Below, piece after piece: positions 8,126 to 16,863 of a stretch of DNA of 64,000 nucleotides. The position numbers were made by a program, and so were the translations under genes. How positions within the stretch are numbered: the stretch's first letter is position 1; the number at the start of each line of letters is the position of its first letter. The notes below the pieces were generated by a model. It ran no database searches, was not told the DNA's origin, and saw only the letters and a program-made list of their open reading frames with translations. This DNA comes from Candidatus Babelota bacterium (GTDB lineage Bacteria > Babelota > Babeliae > Babelales > Vermiphilaceae): positions 1-64,000 of the forward strand of contig JAJCZC010000011.1 of NCBI GenBank assembly GCA_029262575.1, given 5' to 3'.

Positions 8126-9424
8126 TCGTTTGTTATAAAACAATGTAATTAAAAAATAGATTATATATGAGATAATAGTAGCGATTACGCATCCATAAAT
8201 GTTCAAAAAAGGAACAAATGCAAAGTTCAATGCAATGTTGAGCAATGCCGGTACCAAAAGCACTGCGCCTAAAAAGGCGCTTTTTTTGTGATGCAATATT
8301 AGGCAATTGAGAAAATGGGTTCCCAAATAGAATATTGAACCGATCAACAACAATCCCATATGGTTTATTGCCTCATGAAACTTTGCAGGAATAATGTAAT
8401 GTAATATAGATTTTGTGCAGGTGAATCCGGCAATCAGCAGTACAAACACAATGCCCATCGAGAGCCACATGATCTTTTTGTTTTCCTGCTCGATATTTTT
8501 TATATCATTTTTGTTTTCTTGCATCCTTTTGAGCATGTATGGCACATATGATCCGAGCATGGCGTAAAGAATAATCATATTCACCAGTTGTGCCAATGTG
8601 TTTGCCACTGCATAAATGCCGACATCGTGCATTTGCTTTAAATAAGCCAAAACCCAACGGTCACCGCCAGAAAGCAACATGTTAAGGAGCATGCTAGGAA
8701 TAAATGGAAGGCCATACCAAATATAGCTGTGCATTCTCGTGCGCATTCTTTTAATATCAACCGAAATTACATTACGGTGTTGGTGCGCTATATAGAGGCC
8801 AGCCACACACGTAACCGTCATCCCGAAGGCTTGTCCCAAAAGTAGGCTGCATGCACCTAAGTGCATGATACATAAAAAAAAGAGGTTGCATGCAACCATC
8901 GTTATGGCGACACCAATTTGCAACAGAGTGAGTTTCAATGCTCGATGGCCAAAGCGCAACAGCTGATACAGTAGTTCAACAAAAAAATAGGTAAACGCAA
9001 TAAGTAAGCTAAGCGAAATGAGTAAACATGAAGCATTATTAAAAAAAACGAAATGATTTATTGTTGGCCAAAAATAGATACCCATTACTGTGATTGGAAT
9101 TGCAAGCATGCTATATGCCAAGATAATATCAATAATGAAATTGTATCGTTCTTGCCTATCATATTGAAAATAAAACATGGGCACTGCTTGGCGTAATCCA
9201 AGCCCTAAGATCGATCCGCACAGCTGGATGAATGTATTTGCCAATGAAATAAGGCCATATTCGCTTGGTGATAATAGTTGCATGGCAATTGGTGCAAAAA
9301 TAACCGTTATGCCTCGGGTCAAAATAGCACCACAGGCAAACATGATAAATTGGCCAAAGATAGCGCGATATTTTTTTAGCTCATGTAAGGTGCGTACTGT
9401 TTTTGAAAAAAGAGTAAAACGCAT
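8102..9424 (-). CDS. polysaccharide flippase, Wzx/MOP superfamily
   Basis: A 440-residue membrane protein with about 12 hydrophobic segments spread over its length. The N-terminal block FACGAILTRGITVIFAPIAM and LLSPSEYGLISLANTF is typical of oligosaccharide translocases (PST/Wzx, MOP superfamily), which flip lipid-linked glycan units across the inner membrane. The start at 9424 follows AAGGAACCGG. It lies next to two glycosyltransferases in the broader region, although not in an operon with them. The C-terminal codons run through the terminator of the convergent gene, so the two mRNAs overlap at their ends. Substrate unknown. Confidence 0.85.
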   Translation of the reverse strand: MRFTLFSKTVRTLHELKKYRAIFGQFIMFACGAILTRGITVIFAPIAMQLLSPSEYGLISLANTFIQLCGSILGLGLRQAVPMFYFQYDRQERYNFIIDIILAYSMLAIPITVMGIYFWPTINHFVFFNNASCLLISLSLLIAFTYFFVELLYQLLRFGHRALKLTLLQIGVAITMVACNLFFLCIMHLGACSLLLGQAFGMTVTCVAGLYIAHQHRNVISVDIKRMRTRMHSYIWYGLPFIPSMLLNMLLSGGDRWVLAYLKQMHDVGIYAVANTLAQLVNMIILYAMLGSYVPYMLKRMQENKNDIKNIEQENKKIMWLSMGIVFVLLIAGFTCTKSILHYIIPAKFHEAINHMGLLLIGSIFYLGTHFLNCLILHHKKSAFLGAVLLVPALLNIALNFAFVPFLNIYGCVIATIISYIIYFLITLFYNKRLTDTQSN

Positions 9425-9553
9425 GACCGGTTCCTTTTATTTAAGTTCACGAGCATAGCATAAAAATCCGTGTCTCAAAAAGCGATGATTGTATTTGGGG
9501 TGTGATATTTTGTAAAATGATGATGGTAAAACCGTAAAATAAATGGAGGGGTC

Positions 9554-9997
9554 ATGTTCAATTTTTTGCGTATAATAATACTTTTTTTCGGTTCACATTT
9601 TTGCTTTAGCTTGTACGGTTCCTCAAGCAGTGATGATAAAAAGGTGGATGAAGCGGTATATAACCTGCATAAACTATTTCGAGTATATGAAGTATGCGTA
9701 AAAGAGCATGATAAAGAGATTGGTAAAATGCAATTCAAGGTGTATAAAGGGCCAACCGTGACATGTGTGATTGATTATATTTTGCCAAACGGTGTTGATA
9801 CAAAAAAAGAAAATGAAGAGCTTTTGCTCAAAATTGCACTCAAAAAAATAAATAGTCTTGATTGCGATGTTATTGAAACGCAGATTGATGCTGATAATAA
9901 AGCATCACGAGCATTATTTGAAAAGCAGGGATTCAAGCAGACTGATGCAAAGCCTCATATGCTCGGGATATCGATTTTCTTGCAAAAACGAATGTAG
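9554..9997 (+). CDS. exported GNAT-like acetyltransferase domain protein
   Basis: A 147-residue protein with an N-terminal signal-like segment (MFNFLRIIILFFGSHFCFSL) and then SSSSDDKK. The C-terminal half, DADNKASRALFEKQGFKQTD, is the end of a GNAT fold (the helix and strand around the acetyl-CoA pyrophosphate and the GF motif). The classical Q/R-x-x-G-x-G/A loop is not evident, so activity is doubtful. Single gene with a GGAGG ribosome site before ATG 9554. GNATs use cytosolic acetyl-CoA, so an export signal on this one is unexpected. Confidence 0.55.
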   Translation: MFNFLRIIILFFGSHFCFSLYGSSSSDDKKVDEAVYNLHKLFRVYEVCVKEHDKEIGKMQFKVYKGPTVTCVIDYILPNGVDTKKENEELLLKIALKKINSLDCDVIETQIDADNKASRALFEKQGFKQTDAKPHMLGISIFLQKRM

Positions 9998-10069
9998 GAA
10001 TACACCTTTAACATGTAATTATTCGCACGACTGTTAATATTGATTAAAAACATCTTAAAATAGTTCAAT

Positions 10070-10097
10070 TTGACAAAATTTGATAAAAATATATATT
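10070..10097 (+). promoter_or_regulatory. sigma-70-type promoter before the two-gene TraB/ChaN-like block
   Basis: Perfect -35 TTGACA (10070-10075), 16-base spacer, -10 TATATT (10092-10097), about 40 bases before the ATG at 10139, in a very AT-rich stretch. Confidence 0.5.
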
Positions 10098-10138
10098 AAA
10101 TATAGTAATATAATATTTTTTAACAAATGGTGGTTATA

Positions 10139-11065
10139 ATGAAAAATACAGCTCTTTTAGGAGTTTTGGCACTTTTTGCCGCATCTCAATCTACACAATG
10201 TGGCGATGTCATGCCAAATCTCAGGGTGTTCACTAAAAATGGTTTGAATCTCTTCTTATATAGTCCAAAAACAAATCAAAATATTGCGACTCAAAAAAAG
10301 GCGATAATAGATTATGCTTCGCAGTTTGAAAATGGCAAAGCGATTATTGTTGTGAATGATAACACATTTCTAACGCCAGGATTTTTAAAAGTATTTCCAA
10401 AAAATCTGTATCAAGATCTTTATGAAGAGCTTACCCAAAAAAATGATGAAAAAGCCAAAACGCAATTCACTTCTTTGCATGAGCTAACTAAAGACATCGT
10501 TCAGAAACTCAACATTGCCTTTGACTATTTCTTTGATTGTCCGAGCTGTACGTTAGAGCAAGTAATAGAAGTGTTCAATGGTGTGCTTCATGGATTGCAA
10601 AGTCAAAAGATATCCAATCATGTGAGCACAGCTTTGAATGAAAATTTTAAGAACAATGAGGCATCTCTTAAAGTTTCAGAACTTTCGGTTGAGCAAGTTG
10701 ACGCTTTAAATAAGATCAAAAAAATACTTTTGAATAATCGTTATGCACAAGCAATAACGCAGGGTGAACATTTAAAAAAACATATGTTTGTGTGCGTGAA
10801 TTCTGATGAAGTTGATGATCTTATAAAAAACGTGCTAACACCATTGCAGTGGCAGAAGCTTTCTTATGAGCAATTGCGAGCGATGATTCCTAAACCAAAG
10901 CCATCATTCTTTTCCTGGCAAACAATGACCGCTATTGGCGTTGGCGCTGTTTCATTCGGTGTCCTTGGATTAGTTGCTTATAAAAATGGTTTTTTTGGCA
11001 AAGTAGGAAACTTTGCGCGTGCAATGGGTGCGATTATGTTTCCGCGTCTTTATAGATTTGCTTAA
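10139..11065 (+). CDS. exported, C-terminally anchored protein; degenerate paralog of the next gene
   Basis: A 308-residue protein with a signal peptide (MKNTALLGVLALFAASQSTQC) and a C-terminal membrane segment, AIGVGAVSFGVLGLVAYKN. It aligns with the products at 11095-12243 and 20489-21586, but the positions of their likely active-site residues are changed. S-D-x-H is replaced by LYSPKTN, IVED by VVND, and the late G-x-x-H block by VNSDEV. It therefore looks like a pseudoenzyme or a diverged partner. An upstream in-frame ATG exists, but ATG 10139 has the same AAATGGTGGTT leader as the ATG of the neighbouring paralog. The two genes are 29 bases apart and probably co-transcribed. Confidence 0.65.
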   Translation: MKNTALLGVLALFAASQSTQCGDVMPNLRVFTKNGLNLFLYSPKTNQNIATQKKAIIDYASQFENGKAIIVVNDNTFLTPGFLKVFPKNLYQDLYEELTQKNDEKAKTQFTSLHELTKDIVQKLNIAFDYFFDCPSCTLEQVIEVFNGVLHGLQSQKISNHVSTALNENFKNNEASLKVSELSVEQVDALNKIKKILLNNRYAQAITQGEHLKKHMFVCVNSDEVDDLIKNVLTPLQWQKLSYEQLRAMIPKPKPSFFSWQTMTAIGVGAVSFGVLGLVAYKNGFFGKVGNFARAMGAIMFPRLYRFA

Positions 11066-11094
11066 GTTTTAAATTGTTGAAATGGTGGTTGAAC

Positions 11095-12243
11095 ATGAAG
11101 AAACTTTTATTTGTTTTGTGCGCATTGTTTGCAGTGCATATATCCAATGCAACCATTTATGCAATTGATGTGCTCAAAAAGGGCAACAAGACAGTTTATC
11201 TTTTTTCAGATGTGCACATTTTCGCCGAGCAACTCGCTCAACAAAAAGAAGATGTTATCAAATGGGCAAAGCAGTTAGATGCCACATTAATTGTGGAAGA
11301 TATTTCGGATTTTGAATCTTTAAAATTAGACTTCTGCCCTAAGTTGCCGAATAAAATGCGGCAAGCTTTTAGTAACTTCTGTGATAATTGTCAGGATGCC
11401 CATCAAGAGAAGGGCTCACATCATATGGCTCGGGAGTTTCTATGCTTGAGTCATCAAGCGAGAGAAAGCAATGTTAGCCTTATTAATATTGAATTGCGGC
11501 AGATGATATTTTGGGATTGGATGCCAAATGGGATTCAAAAAAGGATCATTAACGCGCTAATGAAGGATATTAAGCCAAGTATTTCGAAAGACGATTATAA
11601 AGAATTAGAAGTGTTCAATAAACAGCTTCCCATCGATAAAACTATTGGTACACTAACAATAGATCAAAAAGAAGCTCTTAAGTCTTTAACGGAAAGGCTC
11701 TTAGATATAAGGATACACCGTGCAGTTTATGCAGCCAAAGCGGATGTGGTTTTTGTGTGTGCGGGTGCTGCGCATATAAAAAAGGTTGTAGAGCGTCTCG
11801 TTATGGAAGGGTGGCAGCTAAAACAGTTTACATCTTCGAATTTTTGTTCTCGGTTCTATTATGCTTATAGGAATGTTCGACCATCTAGATTGTTGGGAGA
11901 GGAGTTTGAGAAGAATGAAGTTTATAGAAAGTCTTTCATAGCAGCAGAATCTATTTCATCACCCATTAATATCGATGCATATTTTTCAGAAAAATATTCA
12001 TTAAATCCAATCCAAACTGGCTTTATAGACCTTGATGATATCGTAGATGAGCAAAGCACAGCTAACCAATCATCGTGGCAAAAATGGGCATTTGGTGCAT
12101 GTGGCATTGCCGCATTAGGCCTTGTGGCTTATGTTGCTTATAAAAACAACTTCGGTGGTTGGCTCAAACAAAAGTGCAGCAATTTGTACAATCTTATGCG
12201 CTATGCAGTTAGCCCAAGGCGTCAGCGTTTGTCACTGCGATAG
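11095..12243 (+). CDS. exported, anchored protein with TraB/ChaN/EreA-like motifs
   Basis: A 382-residue protein: signal peptide (residues 1-19, [19 protein letters not shown]), a domain starting with YLFSDVHIF (H41) and TLIVEDI (E68), a late block [15 protein letters not shown] (H227), then a membrane segment [15 protein letters not shown] and a basic tail. The order G/S-x-x-H, E, G-x-x-H resembles the TraB/Tiki/ChaN/erythromycin-esterase fold, whose members are metal-dependent hydrolases or heme-binding proteins. The match is by motif only. The protein would face the periplasm. The gene is convergent with glyA and their ends overlap by 12 bases. It is one of three paralogs in the window. 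Confidence 0.6.
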   Translation: MKKLLFVLCALFAVHISNATIYAIDVLKKGNKTVYLFSDVHIFAEQLAQQKEDVIKWAKQLDATLIVEDISDFESLKLDFCPKLPNKMRQAFSNFCDNCQDAHQEKGSHHMAREFLCLSHQARESNVSLINIELRQMIFWDWMPNGIQKRIINALMKDIKPSISKDDYKELEVFNKQLPIDKTIGTLTIDQKEALKSLTERLLDIRIHRAVYAAKADVVFVCAGAAHIKKVVERLVMEGWQLKQFTSSNFCSRFYYAYRNVRPSRLLGEEFEKNEVYRKSFIAAESISSPINIDAYFSEKYSLNPIQTGFIDLDDIVDEQSTANQSSWQKWAFGACGIAALGLVAYVAYKNNFGGWLKQKCSNLYNLMRYAVSPRRQRLSLR

Positions 12244-13512
12244 CTGATAATAAAGTAGGCCCTTTTTTCTTCCACCATCATTATAAATTGGAAATGCTTT
12301 ACACAATGTGGCAACTTTTGCCTTGAGTTGAGCTAATGTTGCATCATCTTGATGATGTGTGAGTGCTTGATCGATATATAATGCAATGTCTTTCATCTCA
12401 TCTTCTTGCATGCCGCGTGTTGTTATTGCCGGCGTGCCCAAACGAATGCCACTGGTGATCCACGGTTTTTCCGGATCGAATGGAATGCAGCTTCTACTGA
12501 TAGTTATGCCAGTTTTTTGCAATGCTTTCTCTGCTTGCAAGCCATTAATATTTTTTGAGCGAACATCAACGATAAATAAATGATTATCCGTGCCGCCAGA
12601 AACAATGCGCATGCCACGTTTTGCAAGTTCATCAGCTAATGTTTGTGCGTTGGCAATGATCTGTTTTTGATACGTAACAAAGTCTGGCGATAGTGCTTCT
12701 TTGAATGCAACCGCTTTTGCAGCAATAATATGCATAAAAGGGCCACCTTGTGTGCCCGGCATAATTGCTTTATCAATTTTTTGCGCTAGTTCTTGTTTGC
12801 ATAAAATCATGCCTCCACGTGGCCCACGTAATGTTTTGTGGGTTGTTGTGGTGACCACATCTGCATGTGGAAATGGATTTGGGTGTAATCCTGCGGCAAC
12901 AAGACCTGCTATATGAGCAATGTCTGCCAAAAGATAGGCGTCAACTTTTTTGGCAATGTTGCCCAATCGTTCAAAATCGATAGTGCGTGAATAGGCGGAT
13001 GCACCACACACAATCAACTTTGGTTTATGCTCAAGAGCAAGCTTCTCAATATCGTCATAATCAAGTTGCTCTGTCTCAGGATGCACTTTGTATTGAATGC
13101 TGTTATAAAATTGACCAGAAAAGTTCACCTTATGGCCATGAGTGAGATGACCACCTTCGGCTAAACTCATGCCCAAAATAGTATCGCCAGGCTCTAATAA
13201 TGCGAAGTATGCGGCCATATTTGCCTGAGAGCCTGCATGAGGCTGCACATTGGCATGCTCAGCGCCAAAAAGCTTTTTTGCACGTTCTATGGCGATATTT
13301 TCGGCCTTGTCGATTATGCTGCAGCCAGCATAATAGCGATGACCAGGATAGCCTTCGGCATATTTATTGGTCATCACCGACCCAGTTGCTTGCAAAACAG
13401 CTAAAGATGTATAATTTTCCGAGGCAATAAGATTAAGTTCTTGTTCAAGACGTTCATGTTCGGCTTGAATAAGTTGGTTAATCTTTGGATCTACCGTATT
13501 CAATTTTTCCAT
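12232..13512 (-). CDS. glyA: serine hydroxymethyltransferase
   Basis: A 426-residue PLP enzyme of fold type I that interconverts serine and glycine and supplies methylene-tetrahydrofolate for one-carbon metabolism in the cytosol. Diagnostic stretches: [43 protein letters not shown], the PLP-lysine loop [16 protein letters not shown], and [19 protein letters not shown]. Start set at ATG 13512, which follows AGGATGAAATT; an in-frame ATG 30 bases upstream lacks a ribosome site. Length is normal for bacterial GlyA. Its 3' end overlaps the convergent exported gene. Confidence 0.97.
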   Translation of the reverse strand: MEKLNTVDPKINQLIQAEHERLEQELNLIASENYTSLAVLQATGSVMTNKYAEGYPGHRYYAGCSIIDKAENIAIERAKKLFGAEHANVQPHAGSQANMAAYFALLEPGDTILGMSLAEGGHLTHGHKVNFSGQFYNSIQYKVHPETEQLDYDDIEKLALEHKPKLIVCGASAYSRTIDFERLGNIAKKVDAYLLADIAHIAGLVAAGLHPNPFPHADVVTTTTHKTLRGPRGGMILCKQELAQKIDKAIMPGTQGGPFMHIIAAKAVAFKEALSPDFVTYQKQIIANAQTLADELAKRGMRIVSGGTDNHLFIVDVRSKNINGLQAEKALQKTGITISRSCIPFDPEKPWITSGIRLGTPAITTRGMQEDEMKDIALYIDQALTHHQDDATLAQLKAKVATLCKAFPIYNDGGRKKGLLYYQLSQ

Positions 13513-13671
13513 AATTTCATCCTGAATAGCGCAAAAGCGCATATCGAAGGGCCCTTTTTACTATATGATTTTCATTGTATCGGGCAATGCATGAACGGTC
13601 AAACTTTAGCTATGGATGATTTCAGGAATTGTTTTTAAGGTGGGCACATATTCTGGTTGTCGAGGATATGG

Positions 13672-13962
13672 CTAGTTGTATTCTCGGTCGTCAGTCGCAG
13701 GTGTTGAGGCACCATGTTGGTGGTTATCCCGGGGAGTGACAACATTGATTTCATCGGGTGTATCATCATCTGAAGATGTTATCTCAGCAATTGATGATAA
13801 TGTAGGGATATATCTGGATTGCTGAGTATACCTGTTTTCGCCATGAATTGTTTCATTGCGGTATTTTTCGAACTCTTCTCCGCTTATTTTTTTGTTACTT
13901 GATGCGCTGTAGAGTAGAGAAATAATGCTTACAGATAGGAGTGAAATTGCCCATTTTTTCAT
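13672..13962 (-). CDS. small exported protein, unknown
   Basis: A 96-residue protein with a signal peptide (MKKWAISLLSVSIISLLYSA) and a polar, acidic mature part containing a DDDTPDE cluster. The start follows AAGGGAAAACT. It lies nine bases downstream of the next small exported gene on the same strand, so the two are probably one transcript. No family is recognised. Confidence 0.6.
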   Translation of the reverse strand: MKKWAISLLSVSIISLLYSASSNKKISGEEFEKYRNETIHGENRYTQQSRYIPTLSSIAEITSSDDDTPDEINVVTPRDNHQHGASTPATDDREYN

Positions 13963-13971
13963 AGTTTTCCC

Positions 13972-14220
13972 TTATTTAGATTTGATTACTATTGATTTGT
14001 TGTTTTTTTTCATTAAATGGCGCAGCAGTGCAGTATCGCTATAGCAGCGCTGGGGAGTGTTATTTGATTGAGAAATCTTCATTCGTTGCTCATTAAATAA
14101 TTTTTCTCCAGCAGCCTCTTCTTTTTGTATTTCCGAGGTTAGACGCTTTAACTCTTCTTTTGATTTTACCGCCAAGAGTATATTCGGTATAATCAATAGC
14201 ACAAAAAAGATCCTAAACAT
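13972..14220 (-). CDS. small exported protein, unknown
   Basis: An 82-residue protein with a hydrophobic leader (MFRIFFVLLIIPNILLA) followed by a charged helix-like segment (KEELKRLTSEIQKEEAAGEK) and a basic end. ATG 14220 is preceded by AGGGGAGCATAAT; a longer in-frame start eight codons upstream would bury that ribosome site. It is the first gene of a two-gene unit with 13672-13962. Confidence 0.55.
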   Translation of the reverse strand: MFRIFFVLLIIPNILLAVKSKEELKRLTSEIQKEEAAGEKLFNEQRMKISQSNNTPQRCYSDTALLRHLMKKNNKSIVIKSK

Positions 14221-14414
14221 ATTATGCTCCCCTAAAACAATCAATAAATTTACAGTTGTGATATTATAATTATAGCAGGTTTTATCTGAATGTGTCTATA
14301 TGTATCTTTTTTTATAAGATAAATCCTATAATAAGGCGAGTTTGGATTGCAATTTTTTATTGCTTTTTTATACTTAAAAAGAAGTATTAACCGCATTATC
14401 TAAAGGTATGTTCT

Positions 14415-14984
14415 GTGATAGCAACGTCCGATTTCAAAAAAGGTTGTAAGATCTTATTTAAAAAAGAGCCATTTATGGTTTTAGATTATCAACATGTAAA
14501 GCCAGGTAAAGGTGGTGCATTTGTTCGAACCAAAATGAAAAACATGATTACCGGCTTGATGCATGAAGAAACCTTCAGATCGGGTGAAAAGTTTCCTTCA
14601 CCAGATCTTGAATATAAGCAAATGCAATACCTTTATGAGGATGGTGGTTTGTATAATTTCATGGATCAAGAATCTTTTGAGCAAGTTGAACTTAATAAAG
14701 ATCAACTTGAAGAGGTGCTCAATTATCTTAAAGAGCAAGAAATTTATACTATTTTATATTTCAATGATAAGCCTATTGGCGTGACACCTCCATTGTTTAT
14801 GGAGTTTGAGGTGAAAGAAACACCTCCTGGTGTACGTGGTGATACTGCACAAGGTGGTGCAACTAAGCCGGCAACATTAGAAACAGGCTTAGTCTTGCAG
14901 GTGCCGCTCTTTGTTGACGAAGGGGAAGTTGTGAAGATTGATACACGTGATGCAAAATATATTGAACGGGTAAAAAAAAGTTAG
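14415..14984 (+). CDS. efp: elongation factor P
   Basis: A 189-residue, three-domain EF-P that binds between the P and E sites and helps the ribosome through polyproline. The KOW-like N-domain carries the loop HVKPGKGGAFVRTK, with K32 at the position modified in E. coli (K34). The two OB domains follow, ending in VDEGEVVKIDTRDAKYIERV. The gene uses a GTG start at 14415. Nine bases separate it from nusB, so the two form an operon. No modification enzyme (EpmA/EpmB) is seen in the window. Confidence 0.95.
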   Translation: MIATSDFKKGCKILFKKEPFMVLDYQHVKPGKGGAFVRTKMKNMITGLMHEETFRSGEKFPSPDLEYKQMQYLYEDGGLYNFMDQESFEQVELNKDQLEEVLNYLKEQEIYTILYFNDKPIGVTPPLFMEFEVKETPPGVRGDTAQGGATKPATLETGLVLQVPLFVDEGEVVKIDTRDAKYIERVKKS

Positions 14985-14993
14985 GGACGTGAT

Positions 14994-15539
14994 ATGTCTT
15001 CAATATTTAGGGGTGATGAGCCTATAGAACATACCGATGTGTTGGCATATAAGGATCTTTCACGTCGCGAACTTCGCGGCTTAATTTTCCATTTGCTTTA
15101 TGCAGCAGAAGGTAACTCATATGAAGATTCATTAGAATCTATCGCAGATAATCTTACGCGTGGTTTTGGTATCGAAATTCCATTTGATAGCCAAGCATTT
15201 GCTACTGCACAAGATGTTATTCATCACACAGATGAACTTGATCGGCGCATCAAGCCATATTTGCAAAATTGGCGATTTGATCGTGTTGGGCTGTGCACCA
15301 AGTTGATTTTACGGTATGCAATGTATGAAATTTTGCATACTGATATTCCGGCCAATATTATAATCAATGAAGCGGTTGAATTGGCAAAATGCTTTTCTGA
15401 AAAAGATGCCTATAAATTTGTGAATGGTATTTTGGATGAGGCGGTTAAGGCTCATCGGAAGCCAGTTCAAGAGGAGAAGGGATCGAGTGAAAAAGAGCCG
15501 GAAGAAACGCAAAATGAAGGTGAAAAAAAGAAAGCCTAA
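14994..15539 (+). CDS. nusB: transcription antitermination factor NusB
   Basis: A 181-residue all-helical NusB. The conserved C-terminal half NWRFDRVGLCTKLILRYAMY, then IPANIIINEAVELAKCF and DAYKFVNGILDEAV, is diagnostic. NusB with S10 (NusE) binds boxA RNA and supports rRNA transcription. The N-terminal extension and the charged tail (KEPEETQNEGEKKKA) make it somewhat longer than typical. It follows efp after nine bases, with AGGGACGTGAT as ribosome site. The efp-nusB order is common in bacteria. Confidence 0.93.
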   Translation: MSSIFRGDEPIEHTDVLAYKDLSRRELRGLIFHLLYAAEGNSYEDSLESIADNLTRGFGIEIPFDSQAFATAQDVIHHTDELDRRIKPYLQNWRFDRVGLCTKLILRYAMYEILHTDIPANIIINEAVELAKCFSEKDAYKFVNGILDEAVKAHRKPVQEEKGSSEKEPEETQNEGEKKKA

Positions 15540-15608
15540 AACGCTTGGCTTTCGTTTTCCGTTCTTGGTACCTTGGGGTTAGCATTACAAATCAAAAAAG
15601 GAGAACCT

Positions 15609-16235
15609 ATGAGGATGCTACGTCAACTACCTATCTTATTATGCTTATTAATGAGTTGTATCAATGCAGAACAGTGCAAACAGCTGAGCTCAGAAGTGAT
15701 GCAAACATTAGAAAATGTTATTGATGAAATTTACCACTTAAACACACAAGAAGTACAAGAGATTGTATGCCAAGATTTTGGCTGCATTCCTGAGATTGCC
15801 GCGGAAGAGTTACATGAAAAAATGAAGGCACATAAGGATCTTGTTGTGATTAATGTGCTTTCGGAAAAGTGGTTTCATGATTGCCATATTGCAGATTCAA
15901 TCAATATGCCTCTCGATAAGCTTATCTATGAGGTGCAAAATTGGGATCGCACTACTGATATTGTTGTTTATTGTGCACTCGATGCATGCGATGCGGGTGA
16001 AAAAGCATATGTCCTTTTGCGTTGCATGGGCTTTGAGAATGTAGTTGATTATCATGGCGGCATCAAAGAATGGTTTGGGTTAGGGTATCCAACCGTTGGC
16101 CCGTGTGTTTCAGAATACTTGCATGAAGAATGCACTCGCTGCCCTCAGATATTTTTATTCGATTTTGATTTTAAATCGATGTTGAAAGAAACGCGATATA
16201 TTAAACGTTTTAGAAATAGATGTAAATCCATTTAA
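15609..16235 (+). CDS. exported rhodanese-like protein
   Basis: A 208-residue protein. The signal peptide (MRMLRQLPILLCLLMSCINA) is followed by a helical linker. A single rhodanese domain comes next: VVINVLSEKWFHDCHIADSI, then the active-site region DIVVYCALDACDAGEKA (likely catalytic C122), then GGIKEWFGLGYP. It would handle sulfane sulfur or act on thiols outside the cytoplasm. Several other cysteines, including a CTRC pair near the end, suggest disulfides or metal binding. Start at ATG 15609 after AAAGGAGAACC. The next gene follows after 14 bases, so the two are probably co-transcribed. Confidence 0.8.
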   Translation: MRMLRQLPILLCLLMSCINAEQCKQLSSEVMQTLENVIDEIYHLNTQEVQEIVCQDFGCIPEIAAEELHEKMKAHKDLVVINVLSEKWFHDCHIADSINMPLDKLIYEVQNWDRTTDIVVYCALDACDAGEKAYVLLRCMGFENVVDYHGGIKEWFGLGYPTVGPCVSEYLHEECTRCPQIFLFDFDFKSMLKETRYIKRFRNRCKSI

Positions 16236-16249
16236 AAGGAGTTGAAGTG

Positions 16250-16714
16250 ATGAACTTTGCACTATTTTTATATTTTTTGTTAGCGCAAGTTGGCAATTTG
16301 TGTGCAGCCGTACCGTTACGCACCACGCATTTGGCCGATGTTGAAACAACAAGTTGGTATCTCATTATTGCAGGTTTTTTGGTTGAGCTCTTTATCGTTT
16401 ATATTTTAGCATCACGTGAATCTATTTTCAAAATTATTGGTGTAACGTTATTCATGAATGCTGTTTCAGTATTTATGAGCAGTGTGAGTGTGTTTGGCGT
16501 GGAAAGCTTTGGCCAACTGATTAACTTGCCCGAAACGTTAATTTTAGTGCTCACCTATTTGGTTGCAGTTTTCACCAGTGTTTTCACCGAAGTGCTCATT
16601 GTGCATAAAATTTTTCCACAAGTTGATCGTGCAAAACTGATTGCATGGCTAAGTTTAGCCAATATTGTCAGCATTGGTGCTGGCATGTATGGCGTGTGGA
16701 TTACGCGTTATTAA
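16250..16714 (+). CDS. small polytopic membrane protein, unknown
   Basis: A 154-residue hydrophobic protein with an N-terminal signal or first membrane helix and about four more membrane segments (for example WYLIIAGFLVELFIVYILA and LVLTYLVAVFTSVFTEVLIV). Ribosome site AAAAGGAG before ATG 16250; a GTG directly before it is an alternative start. It sits behind the exported rhodanese gene. The last 30 codons and the terminator are duplicated about 1.1 kb downstream. No family is recognised. Confidence 0.65.
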   Translation: MNFALFLYFLLAQVGNLCAAVPLRTTHLADVETTSWYLIIAGFLVELFIVYILASRESIFKIIGVTLFMNAVSVFMSSVSVFGVESFGQLINLPETLILVLTYLVAVFTSVFTEVLIVHKIFPQVDRAKLIAWLSLANIVSIGAGMYGVWITRY

Positions 16715-16780
16715 AGACTAGTTTTTATTACCAAAACTTGAGGCGGCTGAACAGTTCAGTCGCCTTTTTTTTAGCGTAAA
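16624..16780 (+). repeat. 157-bp direct repeat, copy A
   Basis: Covers the last 30 codons of the membrane-protein gene and its terminator. Copy B is at 17743-17899 in the same orientation, offset 1119 bases, with roughly ten differences by eye. Confidence 0.85.
16741..16772 (+). terminator. rho-independent terminator
   Basis: Near-perfect stem from AGGCGGCTGAAC and GTTCAGTCGCCT followed by eight T's. It closes the rhodanese/membrane-protein transcript. Confidence 0.85.
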
Positions 16781-16863
16781 TATAAGGTTTTTTAGCTGAA
16801 AGATTCATATTAGTGTAGTGGTGTATTGGCCACACACTAATATGGGGTATGGATTACGCGGTA

